This document shows, in pieces, positions 26,335 to 35,701 of a DNA stretch of 64,000 nt. The notes beneath the pieces were generated by a model. It saw nothing but the letters and a program-made list of their open reading frames with translations, had not been told where the DNA came from and did no database searches. Numbering within the stretch: the first letter of the stretch is position 1; every line of letters begins with the position of its first letter. The DNA comes from JAPORY01 sp965215385 (GTDB lineage: Bacteria; Pseudomonadota; Alphaproteobacteria; Rhodobacterales; Rhodobacteraceae). The position numbers were made by a program, and so were the translations under genes. The stretch is taken from the NCBI GenBank assembly GCA_965215385.1, contig OZ244059.1, positions 2,046,001 through 2,110,000 on the forward strand. The letters are read 5' to 3'.

Positions 26335-27723
26335 TTAACTATTCATCGTGTCGAAAAACTCAGCATTAGACTTGGTTTTCTTTAGATTAGACATCAAAAA
26401 CTCTATGGCCTCGGTAGTCCCCATTGGATTGAGTATACGTCGCAATACGAACGTCCTCTGTAAATTTCCTTTCTCCACCAGTAAATCTTCTTTCCGAGTG
26501 CCAGAGCGTAAAATATCTATCGCCGGGAATACCCTTTTATCGGCTATTTTTCGATCTAATATGATTTCGGAGTTGCCGGTACCCTTGAATTCCTCGAAAA
26601 TCACTTCATCCATGCGTGATCCAGTATCGATTAAAGCGGTCGCTATGATCGTTAAGGACCCGCCTTCTTCGATATTTCGTGCTGCCCCGAAAAATCTTTT
26701 TGGCCGCTGTAAAGCATTCGCATCGACGCCGCCCGTGAGCACCTTTCCCGACGATGGTACGACGGTGTTGTAGGCTCGTCCTAGGCGCGTGATCGAGTCC
26801 AACAATATCACCACATCTCGTTTATGTTCGACGAGTCGTTTTGCCTTCTCGATAACCATCTCTGATACTGCCACGTGGCGTGTCGCGGGCTCATCAAATG
26901 TCGACGAAATAACTTCCCCCTTCACCGAACGCTGCATGTCGGTGACTTCTTCTGGACGCTCATCAATCAGTAAGACGATTAAGTAGCATTCTGGATGATT
27001 AGTCTCTATCGAATGCGCTATATTCTGTAGTATAACCGTTTTGCCAGTCCTTGGTGGCGCTACGATCAGGGACCGCTGTCCCTTTCCTATCGGTGCGACT
27101 AAGTCTATTACACGAGCGGACTTATCCTTCTTCGTTGGGTCTTCTATTTCTAACTTCAGTCGCTCGTCTGGGTACAATGGCGTCAAGTTATCAAACGCTA
27201 TTTTGTGTCGCGCTCGCTCTAATTCTCCGTAGTTGATCTGCAAACAATCGGTGAGCGCAAAGTACCGTTCGTTGTCACTTGGTGCTTTAATCACGCCTTC
27301 GATGCTATCTCCTGTCCGCAGAGCGTGCTGCCTTATCATCTCTGGCGAGACGTAAATGTCATCTGGTCCCGGTAAGTAATTTGCCTCGGTCGAGCGCAAA
27401 AATCCGAACCCGTCCTGCATCACCTCCAATACGCCGTCGCCTGTCACTTCCCAGCCCGCGTCGGCGCGCTCCCGCAGTATCTGAAACATCATCTCGCCCT
27501 TGCGCATGGTTGAGGCGTTTTCGATCTCTAAATCCTCTGCCATCGCCAATAAGTCTTCAGGCCGGTTCGCCTTCAGGTCTGCGAGATTCAATTTCTCTAT
27601 CATCGGGTTCTGTCCTGCGATATTTTCGGTCGCTTTGCGGCGACCTTTCATCAATTTGTTTGGAGAGTAGTTTCGACCGGACGGTCGACCTCTTCTCTTA
27701 GTCCTAGCTTTGCTGCTTGTCAA
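26335..27723 (-). CDS. rho: Transcription termination factor Rho
   Basis: Rho is the hexameric RNA helicase that ends transcription. The 462-residue protein has a basic N-terminal extension of about 40 residues (TKRRGRPSGRN), a cold-shock-like RNA-binding domain (DGFGFLRSTEANYLPGPDDI), and the ATPase core with IGKGQRSLIVAPPRTGKT and VILLDSITRLGRAYN. The true start could be ATG at the NPMIEKLNLADLK segment, about 40 residues in, which is the usual N-terminus of the family. It is 23 bases upstream of mnmE. Confidence 0.96.
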   Translation of the reverse strand: MTSSKARTKRRGRPSGRNYSPNKLMKGRRKATENIAGQNPMIEKLNLADLKANRPEDLLAMAEDLEIENASTMRKGEMMFQILRERADAGWEVTGDGVLEVMQDGFGFLRSTEANYLPGPDDIYVSPEMIRQHALRTGDSIEGVIKAPSDNERYFALTDCLQINYGELERARHKIAFDNLTPLYPDERLKLEIEDPTKKDKSARVIDLVAPIGKGQRSLIVAPPRTGKTVILQNIAHSIETNHPECYLIVLLIDERPEEVTDMQRSVKGEVISSTFDEPATRHVAVSEMVIEKAKRLVEHKRDVVILLDSITRLGRAYNTVVPSSGKVLTGGVDANALQRPKRFFGAARNIEEGGSLTIIATALIDTGSRMDEVIFEEFKGTGNSEIILDRKIADKRVFPAIDILRSGTRKEDLLVEKGNLQRTFVLRRILNPMGTTEAIEFLMSNLKKTKSNAEFFDTMNS

Positions 27724-28002
27724 TTCATACTTAACTTTTGGGTCTAGTTCTCTGATGGTGTGCTTTTTTTACCTTTCGGTTCATCGAGGAGTAAATCTTT
27801 TGCTCTTAAACGACTAACGCTACGCGGGTTTAATTATTATCTTTTCTAACAATTTCGGAATCCAGTCAGTCTCTTCGGCAAAATTGAGGTCGACTGAGTA
27901 AGTTTTCGTAGTAGTACGTAAATCTCTTGTAATCAGAGAATAAATTGTCTCGATTTATCAATGTTTTAAAAATTTCGTCCCGATCAAGAAGAGAACTACT
28001 CC

Positions 28003-28452
28003 CTAGAATTTTAACACCACTGATAACACGATAATCACGAGCAACAGCGTTGGTACCTCATTCATTAACCGATAGGTTCGACCGGTTCGTGTATTTTTTC
28101 CCACGGCAAAATCTCGATAGCTTCTTTTTAGCCAAACATGAAACAACGTCATGGCGATGACGCCGCTAAATTTAAACCACGGCCATAACATACCCCAATC
28201 CACCACTCCTGGTATCACCGCCAGTAATCCTCCGAATACCCAAGAACTAATCATCGCTGGGCGCATGATAATTCGTAATAATCGATACTCCATAACGGTA
28301 AACAGTGTGTCTAGGCCACTAATTTGCTCGCGTTTTTCGGCATGGTATACAAACAGTCGGGGCAGATAAAATAACCCCGCCATCCAGGCGATCACCGCTA
28401 TGATGTGTAGGGCTTTTACCCAAGGATATAGTGGCGTGATTAATTCGATCAT
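28003..28452 (-). CDS. hemJ: Protoporphyrinogen oxidase HemJ
   Basis: HemJ is the membrane protein that oxidises protoporphyrinogen IX in bacteria lacking HemG and HemY, the step before ferrochelatase. The 149-residue product from ATG 28452 starts MIELITPLYPWVKALHIIAV, includes WMAGLFYLPRLFVYH, and has four hydrophobic segments with conserved His and Arg near the membrane. The frame is open 66 bases further but without start support. It is 280 bases downstream of the rho start and faces the candidate origin. Confidence 0.93.
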   Translation of the reverse strand: MIELITPLYPWVKALHIIAVIAWMAGLFYLPRLFVYHAEKREQISGLDTLFTVMEYRLLRIIMRPAMISSWVFGGLLAVIPGVVDWGMLWPWFKFSGVIAMTLFHVWLKRSYRDFAVGKNTRTGRTYRLMNEVPTLLLVIIVLSVVLKF

Positions 28453-28919
28453 AGCTTCGCCCTTACGCCAATCACTGTTAACGGTTACCAAGAGGAAAGA
28501 TTTCCAAGTCCAATACAATATTCTAGCTGTTACCGACAGGCGATAACTGGATCAAAAATCGACCGAGAATGTCGCTACCAACCGTGCCGTTATCAAAATA
28601 GTAAATATTAATAAGAAGAGTAATAGTAGTGGTAGGTATTTGTATACCAGTGGAGAAAAAGGAGAATCTAGAGATTTACAAGCGACCGCTATTTTGAGCC
28701 ACTTAGCGAAGCTGAGAAAGAAAAAAAGGCAAGATTTAACAATAATTTAGAAATTTTTGATAGAAGAAAAAAACTTTTGCGGCCGAGTGGCGGCGAGCAA
28801 CAGGAAAAAAATATACACAGCACCCATAGGGAAAACAGTGGCAAAAATTAGTTTTTATTCACACTGAATAGAGTAATTAGGAAAAAGTTCGCCGACAGGG
28901 AAGATAAGAGGCAAGAACA
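28453..28919. other. oriC: Candidate chromosomal replication origin (oriC)
   Basis: This 467-base gap separates the leftward hemJ-rho-mnmE block from the rightward maf-aroE-coaE-dnaQ block. It contains an exact DnaA box, TTATTCACA at 28855-28863, a near box ATATACACA at 28811-28819, and AT-rich runs at about 28585-28620 and 28733-28780. The right half is purine-rich on the + strand. parAB and two parS sites are 1.5-8 kb away. In related bacteria the origin lies among these same gene groups. The single strong box is fewer than usual, so the limits are uncertain. Confidence 0.55.
28855..28863 (+). promoter_or_regulatory. DnaA box
   Basis: TTATTCACA fits the TTATNCACA consensus exactly. It lies 57 bases upstream of the maf start codon, in the candidate origin. 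Confidence 0.5.
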
Positions 28920-29546
28920 ATGGGGGAGAGCCACAGAGATCTCCACAAGGAAGCGAGAATAATTCTCGCCTCGTCATCGACGACGCGGGCAGAACTATAG
29001 CAGCGGTCGGGGGTCAAAGTAGCGGTAGAGGCACCCAGAGTAGACGAGGAAACGATAACGCAGGCAATGATTGCGGAAGGAGCGACGGCGCGAGAAATAG
29101 TAGCCGCTTTGGCAGCAGCGAAGGCTAAGAAGATTTCGCTTCGGCGCAGACACTGTATTGTGATCGGTGGTGATCAGGTCGTCGAGCACAATGACGAGAT
29201 ATTGTCAAAGCCAAAAACAGCCGCAGAAGCCCTACAACAATTAAAAGGCTTGGCGGGGCAGCAACATCGAAATTTGGCCGCAGTCGTCGTCTGCGAAAAC
29301 GGGGCTGAGCAATGGCGGCACATAGAGACCGTCGAACTAACGATGCGGCAGGATAGCGGTAGCTATATGCGCGACTATGTCGACCGGAACTGGGAGCGAA
29401 TTAGCGAAACAGTCGGCGGTTATAAATTGGAAGAAGAGGGAGTACGATTAATGCGGCGAATCGCAGGAGATTATTTCAGCGTCCTTGGTCTACCGTTAGT
29501 ACCGCTGTTGAGTTATTTGACCGACCGAGGGGTATTGGAGGGATGA
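28920..29546 (+). pseudogene. maf: Maf-family nucleotide pyrophosphatase with an in-frame amber codon
   Basis: Maf enzymes hydrolyse non-canonical pyrimidine nucleotides. A full-length frame runs from ATG 28920 (with AGAGG upstream) to TGA 29544-29546. It reads IILASSSTTRAEL, then TAG at 28998-29000 (codon 27), then QRSGVKVAVEAPRVDEETI and the rest of the domain, including GGDQVV and SETVGGYKLEEEGVRL. A Leu codon TTG mutated to TAG explains the break. Restart at ATG 29067 would give 159 residues lacking the catalytic ASxSxxR motif. Everything after the amber is well kept, so the lesion is recent, suppressed or a sequencing error. Confidence 0.85.
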
Positions 29547-30379
29547 GAGAGACGGGTCACAACCCGATAGCGGCCGTAATCGGAACGCCGATCCGGCACA
29601 GCAAGTCGCCATTGATCCACCGATATTGGTTACACCGATATCGGATCAAGGGCGATTACATCCCGATTGAAGTCGCACCAGAGAAGCTGCCAGCAGCGAT
29701 ATCGGCAATGCAAACATTGGGAATGATCGGCTGCAATGTCACCATACCCCACAAAGAAAAAGCCATAGGACTAGCCGATGAGGTAACAGCGAGAGCAGCA
29801 CAGATTGGGTCAGCGAATTGTCTAACCTTTAGCGAACAAGGAACAATAGAAGCCGATAACACCGATAGTTACGGCTTTATCGAAAATCTCAATAGGGGAG
29901 CACCGGATTGGCAACGCCGAGACGGAGAAATCGTCGTATTGGGAGCCGGGGGAGCAGCCAGAGCGGTGATGTCGGCACTGATCGCATCCGGGGTATCGAA
30001 AATAACAATCTGTAATCGAACAAAAGCTAGAGCGGAGAAATTGCGACAGTTTTTCGGCGAAAAGATAGCAGTGGCGGACTGGCGGCGCGTAGGGAAGCTG
30101 TGGGACGGTGCCGCGTTGGTGGTGAATGCAACCTCATTGGGTATGAAAAGGGACGCCGATATGACGATACCATTAGACGGGTTAAAGGCTGGAACAGTGG
30201 TGTCAGACCTCGTCTATGGAGCAACAGAAACGGCATTGCTTCGAGCGGCACGGGAAGCAGGTTGCGAAACTGTCGGCGGGATTGGTATGTTATTGCACCA
30301 GGCGATACCATGCTTTGAACGGTGGTACGGCATTAAACCGGAGGCTGATAGCAAACTAGAAGAACTGATTTCTCAATGA
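29543..30379 (+). CDS. aroE: Shikimate dehydrogenase
   Basis: AroE reduces 3-dehydroshikimate with NADPH in aromatic amino acid synthesis. The 278-residue product has the substrate motif IRHSKSPLIHRYWL, NVTIPHKEKAIGLAD with the catalytic Lys, NTDSYGF with the catalytic Asp, and the NADP motif VVLGAGGAARAVMSAL. It starts in the ATGA overlap with maf, so its translation may be coupled to the broken gene. Confidence 0.96.
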   Translation: MRETGHNPIAAVIGTPIRHSKSPLIHRYWLHRYRIKGDYIPIEVAPEKLPAAISAMQTLGMIGCNVTIPHKEKAIGLADEVTARAAQIGSANCLTFSEQGTIEADNTDSYGFIENLNRGAPDWQRRDGEIVVLGAGGAARAVMSALIASGVSKITICNRTKARAEKLRQFFGEKIAVADWRRVGKLWDGAALVVNATSLGMKRDADMTIPLDGLKAGTVVSDLVYGATETALLRAAREAGCETVGGIGMLLHQAIPCFERWYGIKPEADSKLEELISQ

Positions 30380-30975
30380 TGGTTCGAGTGGGGTTGACGG
30401 GAAGTATGGGCACCGGGAAATCCACGACCGCGACCTTGTTTGCCGAGGCGGGTTGCGGCATTTGGGACGCCGATGCAGCGGTCGCTAAATTGTACGCATT
30501 CGGCGGCAAAGCCGTTAAACCCATCCAGAGGCTATTCCCAACCGCGGTATTAGTAGGGGAAGTATCAAAGGAGCGGTTACGAACGCTCACAGAAAAGGAT
30601 CCAAAGGCATTAGAAACCATAGAAAAAATTGTTCATCCGCTGGTTGCAGAAGACCGAGAAAATTTTTTACAGACAACCGTCAAACCAATCGCGGTGATGG
30701 AAATACCCTTGCTATTTGAGAAAGGGTTAGAGAGGGAAATGGATTTTGTTGTATGCACCGCAGTCGATATAGCGACGAGAAGTCATCGGCTGCAGTCTCG
30801 CGGCACAATGACAGCAAAACAAATCGCTTTAATTCTCGGTAAACAGCAGACAGATAAGGACAAAATAGAGAAGTCTGACTTTGTGGTTACAACTGATAAT
30901 ATTGAGCATGCACGAGCGCAAGTGGTCGCCATCGTCGAGCAAATTAAGCGGGGCAAAACAGGATGCGAGAGGTAG
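30376..30975 (+). CDS. coaE: Dephospho-CoA kinase
   Basis: CoaE phosphorylates dephospho-CoA, the last step of coenzyme A synthesis. The 199-residue protein has the P-loop GLTGSMGTGKSTTA, then DADAAVAKLY, HPLVAEDRENF, and the lid region with the conserved EIPLLFEKGLE. The start may be the first or second of two adjacent ATG codons. It overlaps aroE by four and dnaQ by 13 bases. Confidence 0.95.
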   Translation: MMVRVGLTGSMGTGKSTTATLFAEAGCGIWDADAAVAKLYAFGGKAVKPIQRLFPTAVLVGEVSKERLRTLTEKDPKALETIEKIVHPLVAEDRENFLQTTVKPIAVMEIPLLFEKGLEREMDFVVCTAVDIATRSHRLQSRGTMTAKQIALILGKQQTDKDKIEKSDFVVTTDNIEHARAQVVAIVEQIKRGKTGCER

Positions 30976-31667
30976 TGATCGACACGGAGACGACCGGAAT
31001 GGACCCAAGAGCGGGCGATCGGATCGTCGAAATCGGAGCCATAGAACTCAAAAACCATCTGCCGACTGGGGAGTACTATCATCAATATGTAAATCCAGAG
31101 CGAACGATGCCGCAAGAGGCTTTCAAGGTTCACGGGCTAAACGACGATTTTTTGCGCGAGCACCCAACATTCAAAGAGATCGGCGAAGCCTTTAAGCAAT
31201 TCATTGGCACTGCGAAACTGGTTATCCATAACGCGCCGTTCGACATGAAGTTCATCAATGCCGAACTGCGCTGGATGGAGGTAAGGCCGCTACCGATGGA
31301 TCAAGTGATCGACACTTTGGAAATAGCAAAGAAGAAATATCCGGGGGCACCAAGGTCCTTAGACGCGCTATGCCGCCGATTCGGTGTAGATAATTCGAAA
31401 CGCAAGCATCACGGGGCGTTATTAGATGCAGAATTACTAGCCGCGGTTTATCTGGAACTGGTAGGTGGGAAACAACCGCGTTTGTTTCAGGAACAGAGCA
31501 ACGATCAGAAAGTCAAGGATGAGGTCAAGCCGATGCAGCAGCGGCAACGGGAGCGACCGCTAGCACCGCGAATAACGGCAGCAGAACGCGAAGCTCACAA
31601 AAAATTCGTAGAGCAACTCGGTGAGCAGGCCCTCTGGTCAAAAAATCTGTCGCGCTCTAAGACGTAG
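30963..31667 (+). CDS. dnaQ: DNA polymerase III epsilon subunit
   Basis: The epsilon subunit is the 3'-5' proofreading exonuclease of the replicative polymerase. The 234-residue product has the ExoI motif VIDTETTGMDP, ExoII in HNAPFDMKFINAEL, and ExoIII HHGALLDAELLAAVY. A C-terminal tail of about 60 residues would bind the alpha subunit. It closes the rightward maf-aroE-coaE-dnaQ operon. Confidence 0.96.
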   Translation: MREVVIDTETTGMDPRAGDRIVEIGAIELKNHLPTGEYYHQYVNPERTMPQEAFKVHGLNDDFLREHPTFKEIGEAFKQFIGTAKLVIHNAPFDMKFINAELRWMEVRPLPMDQVIDTLEIAKKKYPGAPRSLDALCRRFGVDNSKRKHHGALLDAELLAAVYLELVGGKQPRLFQEQSNDQKVKDEVKPMQQRQRERPLAPRITAAEREAHKKFVEQLGEQALWSKNLSRSKT

Positions 31668-31740
31668 CAACCAAGGTCGATCAACGGAATTGAACAAACG
31701 ACGAAAAAGTTACGGAAAATCTGGATAAGTATTCAGAGCT

Positions 31741-32259
31741 TTAATTGCTAGTATCCTCGGCACTCGAAGTCGGCTGGGTATCAGCCGCGGCGCGGCGACG
31801 CTGAACCTCATCACTGTAGATTTTTGCGAAGTCAATATTTTCCAAGTTGAGAGAGGGAAAACCACCATCGTGGGTGACGTCACTCACGATGCGGCGAACA
31901 AAAGGGAACAGTTGGCGAGGGCATTCAATTAGCAGAAAAGGATGCATACGCGGCTCGTCAACACCCTCAATCTCAAAAAGCCCAACATAATCAAGCTCCA
32001 TCAGGAATAAGTTGTCATCACCCTCTTTGACCGTAGACTTGATATTGAGTTTGATAGAAACGGAATATTGATTCTCCTCAGCGGTTTTCTGCGCGTCCAA
32101 ACCAACTTGCACGTTGATGTTGGGTTGTGAAGGATTGGCGAGTGATCCAACGCCAATAACATTTTCAAACGAGAGATCGCGAACAAACTGCCGTAGGATT
32201 CTCATCCGCACCGGCGGCTTGTTCTCGGTCGCTTCGCTCGTAGCAGCACCATTTTTCAT
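31741..32259 (-). CDS. secB: Protein-export chaperone SecB
   Basis: SecB is a tetrameric chaperone that keeps preproteins unfolded and passes them to SecA. The 172-residue product has the typical core: YVRDLSFE-like VRDLSFENV, VQVGLDAQ, DYVGLFEIEGV and the ECPRQLFPFVRRIVSDVTHDGGFP stretch (recognised by its CPxxLFPxxR core). N- and C-termini are low-complexity. It converges on dnaQ. Confidence 0.95.
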   Translation of the reverse strand: MKNGAATSEATENKPPVRMRILRQFVRDLSFENVIGVGSLANPSQPNINVQVGLDAQKTAEENQYSVSIKLNIKSTVKEGDDNLFLMELDYVGLFEIEGVDEPRMHPFLLIECPRQLFPFVRRIVSDVTHDGGFPSLNLENIDFAKIYSDEVQRRRAAADTQPTSSAEDTSN

Positions 32260-32317
32260 ACTTAAAACCCCGTCATTAACGTCGCATAGGGACCACTACA
32301 AAAAAGCCAGCCAGACT

Positions 32318-32806
32318 TCAATTGTGATTAGAACTATTTTTCGACCAACCGTGTCGACGCGAGGCGTGTTGGCGATCTGTTAGGTCTTCATACTCACCGT
32401 CAATAACCGGACCGTCGAAGCGCGACGAATCGAATTGTCTACTGTCAACGGCTTTATACAAAGGCGCAAGATAGCGGTGTATCAACTTATGAACTGGTGG
32501 CAGGAATAGCAAGATACCAAGCCAGTCGGTCCCAAAACCGGGGAAAATCAGTAGTACGCCACCAAGCAGAATGGATCCGTCAGTCGCGACTATGGGGAGA
32601 ATAGGGCGCATAGCTTCGCCGTCATTGGTACGCTTAGCTAAGTTGAAGACTAGGCGAAATAACTGCCAGCGAACCAAGAAAACACCAATCAGAGCAGTGA
32701 CAACGATGACTGCTAACGAAATCCAAACCCCAAGATAGCTCCCGAGCTGAAAAAATAAGCCCAGCTCAATGAGCACAAGCAAGAAGATCAAAAGCAGCCA
32801 ATTCAT
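32318..32806 (-). CDS. fxsA: FxsA family membrane protein
   Basis: The 162-residue product from ATG 32806 starts MNWLLLIFLLVLIELGLFF and has the FxsA pattern: two N-terminal membrane helices, GAVFLVRWQ-like GVFLVRWQLFRL, and GSILLGGVLLIFPGFGTDWLG near the third helix (shown here only by its core). FxsA in E. coli is named for suppression of phage F exclusion of T7; its normal role is unknown. It is near secB and timA-like, as in other alphaproteobacteria. The longer frame to 32869 is not favoured. Confidence 0.85.
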   Translation of the reverse strand: MNWLLLIFLLVLIELGLFFQLGSYLGVWISLAVIVVTALIGVFLVRWQLFRLVFNLAKRTNDGEAMRPILPIVATDGSILLGGVLLIFPGFGTDWLGILLFLPPVHKLIHRYLAPLYKAVDSRQFDSSRFDGPVIDGEYEDLTDRQHASRRHGWSKNSSNHN

Positions 32807-33021
32807 GAGATAACGACCAATCACCCTTTGGCAAATATCAGGAGCCACAAGCGACACGATAGACCGCAAGAGTTAGATAATACGAAAAGAAAGCGAACCA
32901 AGAAATAGCGGCAGGCAAATAGGAGTAGACACGGAGAAAAGAACTATGGGTAGACTTATCCAAGGTCAAACCCTAAATACAATATGTCTACCGACGAGAG
33001 CGAACAAAGGGAGAGGCTCGG

Positions 33022-33687
33022 ATGAATTCGTCCATGATACAAATATTAGTGCTGGCCGGAGTAGCCCTTTTTTTGATCTTGCGTTTGCGCAGTGTCCTTG
33101 GAACCCGACAAGGGTTTGAAAAGCCACGCCGGCCGGAAGTTGCCTCCAGGCGAGAGGATGCCGAAGTTTATGAGGCTGAGGAAGGTCGCGATTATGAAGA
33201 TGTGGCTTATTCTGATTACGTAGAATCAGGTAGTGACGCAGAGGAAGCGTTGCTCGCAATGGAGCGGGTGGACCCATCATTTTCGGTCGATGCCTTTGTT
33301 CTCGGGGCGCGGCAAGCCTACGAGATGATCGTGCTGGGCTTTGAGCACGGCGATATAGATGAGATCGCACCCTACCTCGGATCAGCCGTCAAACGAGCCT
33401 TTGCTAGCAATATCGCCAAGCGTAAGAAGAAGGGTATGAAGGTCAAGGCCGAATTCATCGGTATTCACGAAGCGTCAGTGCAAAACGTCGTATTCGACGC
33501 TGAAACCAGCGAGGCGCAAATCACCATGAAGTTCCGCGCGGAAATGAATATAGAGGTGCGGAATCGAGAGAACGAAGAAATTCGAGGCAAGCAAGGAATG
33601 CTCCGCCGCTTGAATGACACATGGGTTTTTGAGCGGATCATGAATGACAGTGACCCAAATTGGCAAGTCGTTGCAACGGCACTCTGA
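33022..33687 (+). CDS. timA: Tim44/TimA family putative adaptor protein
   Basis: The protein has an N-terminal membrane anchor (MIQILVLAGVALFLILRLRS), an acidic linker (35-80) and a Tim44-like domain (about 90-221) with FVLGARQAYEMIVLGFEHGD and ending NDSDPNWQVVATAL. Alphaproteobacterial TimA is the bacterial relative of the mitochondrial import subunit Tim44; its bacterial role is not established. In many relatives mltA follows, but here smr follows after only 55 bases. Confidence 0.88.
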   Translation: MNSSMIQILVLAGVALFLILRLRSVLGTRQGFEKPRRPEVASRREDAEVYEAEEGRDYEDVAYSDYVESGSDAEEALLAMERVDPSFSVDAFVLGARQAYEMIVLGFEHGDIDEIAPYLGSAVKRAFASNIAKRKKKGMKVKAEFIGIHEASVQNVVFDAETSEAQITMKFRAEMNIEVRNRENEEIRGKQGMLRRLNDTWVFERIMNDSDPNWQVVATAL

Positions 33688-33742
33688 CTTAAGCGGCGAC
33701 CGGTGCAAGACGCAGTATCGGCCGGTTCAGTGGAATTAGCGC

Positions 33743-34348
33743 ATGTCATCAAGCAATCGAGAAAGGGCCCCGTCACATCGAAAACTGCGAGCAGAAGAGC
33801 AGGCGTTATGGGAGTTAGCGACAACGAGCGTGACGCGGGTCAATCGAAACGACGATACCAGTGGGCGCCATAAACCTCCCGGGTCGACACGGCTATTTGA
33901 GAGTTCAGGGCGCATAGACCGCAACGAACTATTCGCACTTGGTCAATCACAATCAATACCAGACGACGCGACGGTGCGCATGGACAAGAAGATCTACCAG
34001 CGCATGCAAAGAGGAAAATTATCGCCCGAAGGCATTTTAGATCTTCACGGCCTGACCGTCGAACAAGCTCATACGGAACTCACGCGGTTCATCAAAACCG
34101 GCTACGCCACGAGACACCGATTACTCTTAGTCATTACCGGAAAGGGAGGGCGGCGCCCTGACGAAGACCATTCGTGGCAGCCGCCAACCGGGGTGCTCAG
34201 ACGACTGGTACCGCGGTGGTTACGAACCCCACCGCTCTCGCAAGTGGTCTTGCAACAAAGTTTTGCTCACGAGCGGCACGGCGGTTCCGGCGCACTCTAT
34301 GTCTACTTGCGTCGCCAGCGGCAGAACCCGGTCGCACAAGGAAAATAG
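33743..34348 (+). CDS. Smr domain-containing protein
   Basis: The 201-residue product has a disordered basic N-terminus and a C-terminal Smr domain (about 95-195): LSPEGILDLHGLTVEQAHTE, RLLLVITGKGGR, GVLRRLVPRWL and GGSGALYVYLRR. Smr domains occur alone or at the end of MutS2 and can cleave or nick nucleic acid. It lies between timA and hslU, as is common in this class. Confidence 0.9.
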   Translation: MSSSNRERAPSHRKLRAEEQALWELATTSVTRVNRNDDTSGRHKPPGSTRLFESSGRIDRNELFALGQSQSIPDDATVRMDKKIYQRMQRGKLSPEGILDLHGLTVEQAHTELTRFIKTGYATRHRLLLVITGKGGRRPDEDHSWQPPTGVLRRLVPRWLRTPPLSQVVLQQSFAHERHGGSGALYVYLRRQRQNPVAQGK

Positions 34349-34384
34349 CGAGTGGCAACAGAACCGGTCACGTCGGATCTGCAA

Positions 34385-35692
34385 TTAAAGCACATAGCGA
34401 CTGAGGTCTGATGATTGCAGCAGCGGGCCGAGGTTATCGTCGACGAAGGTGGCATTGATTTCGATGGTCTCTCCCGCACGCTCTGGCGCAGAAAAAGAGA
34501 TATCCTCAAACACGCGTTCGAGAACGGTATGCAAGCGCCGGGCACCGATATTCTCGACATTTTGGTTAACATCGGCAGCGATATTAGCCAGTCGGTTAAT
34601 CCCATCATCGGTGAAAACAACAGAGACCGCCTCGGTGCCCATCAAAGCTTGGTATTGTAAGGTGAGAGCGTTATCGGTCTCGGTCAGAATTCTGACAAAG
34701 TCGGCTTCGGTCAAAGCTCGCAATTCGACTCGAATTGGTAAGCGTCCTTGAAGTTCCGGCAACAGATCCGAGGGCTTCGCGAGGTGAAAGGCACCAGAGG
34801 CGATAAAGAGAATGTGATCGGTTTTGACCGAGCCGTACTTCGTAGACACAGTGGTCCCTTCAATGAGCGGCAAGAGATCACGCTGAACGCCTTCGCGGCT
34901 CACATCGCCGCCTTTTGATTCGGAGCGGGCACAGACCTTGTCGATCTCATCAAGGAAAACAATACCGTTCTCCTCAGTCGCCCGAATGGCAGATCGCGTC
35001 ACAAGATCATCATCAAGGAGTCGATCCGCTTCCTCTTGCAATAGGATGTCGTAGCTATCGGCGACGGAGAGGCGCTTGCGGGTGGTGCGACCGCCGAGCG
35101 CTTTGCCAAAGAGATCCGAAATATTCATCATACCCATGCTGGCTCCCGGCTGTCCCGGAATATCAATGAGCGGAAACGGGCTTGATTGGTCGGTTACGTC
35201 TAGATCAATCATCTCGTCATCAAGTTTACCAGCTAGCAGCTGTTTGCGGAAACGTTCACGCGTGCTTTCGCGCGCATCTTCACCGGCAATTTTGTCGATG
35301 ACACGATCTTCAGCAGCCTTTCGGGCACTTGCTTGGACGTCGGCGCGCATGGTGTCACGAGTCATCTTGATGGCAGCATCGACGAGGTCACGCACAATTT
35401 GCTCGACATCGCGACCGACATAACCAACTTCAGTGAATTTTGTCGCCTCAACCTTGATAAACGGCGCGTTCGCAAGCTTGGCTAACCGACGGCTGATCTC
35501 CGTTTTGCCAACGCCGGTCGGGCCAATCATCAAAATATTTTTTGGATACACCTCTTCTCGAATTTCATCCTTGAGCTGGCGCCGGCGCCAACGATTTCGT
35601 AGCGCGACAGCAACGGCGCGTTTTGCCCCCTTTTGACCAATGATAAAGCGGTCTAACTCGACGACAATTTCGCGCGGGGTTAAATCAGACAT
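34385..35692 (-). CDS. hslU: ATP-dependent protease ATPase subunit HslU
   Basis: HslU unfolds substrates for the HslV peptidase. The 435-residue protein has Walker A MIGPTGVGKTEISRRLA, the pore motif TEVGYVGRDVE, an intermediate domain, Walker B NGIVFLDEIDKV, and the C-terminal tail ending LSRYVL that docks into HslV. It follows an unrelated membrane gene instead of lying directly after hslV. Confidence 0.97.
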   Translation of the reverse strand: MSDLTPREIVVELDRFIIGQKGAKRAVAVALRNRWRRRQLKDEIREEVYPKNILMIGPTGVGKTEISRRLAKLANAPFIKVEATKFTEVGYVGRDVEQIVRDLVDAAIKMTRDTMRADVQASARKAAEDRVIDKIAGEDARESTRERFRKQLLAGKLDDEMIDLDVTDQSSPFPLIDIPGQPGASMGMMNISDLFGKALGGRTTRKRLSVADSYDILLQEEADRLLDDDLVTRSAIRATEENGIVFLDEIDKVCARSESKGGDVSREGVQRDLLPLIEGTTVSTKYGSVKTDHILFIASGAFHLAKPSDLLPELQGRLPIRVELRALTEADFVRILTETDNALTLQYQALMGTEAVSVVFTDDGINRLANIAADVNQNVENIGARRLHTVLERVFEDISFSAPERAGETIEINATFVDDNLGPLLQSSDLSRYVL

Positions 35693-35701
35693 AGGGAGGC
35701 C

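Noticed and set aside
28998..29000. Reassignment of UAG to a sense codon, suggested by amber codons in maf and in the 1919-2203 frame
   Set aside because: mutS, grpE, gpsA and mnmE all end with TAG at the normal C-terminus of the family (for example MnmE ends CVGK), so UAG works as a stop.
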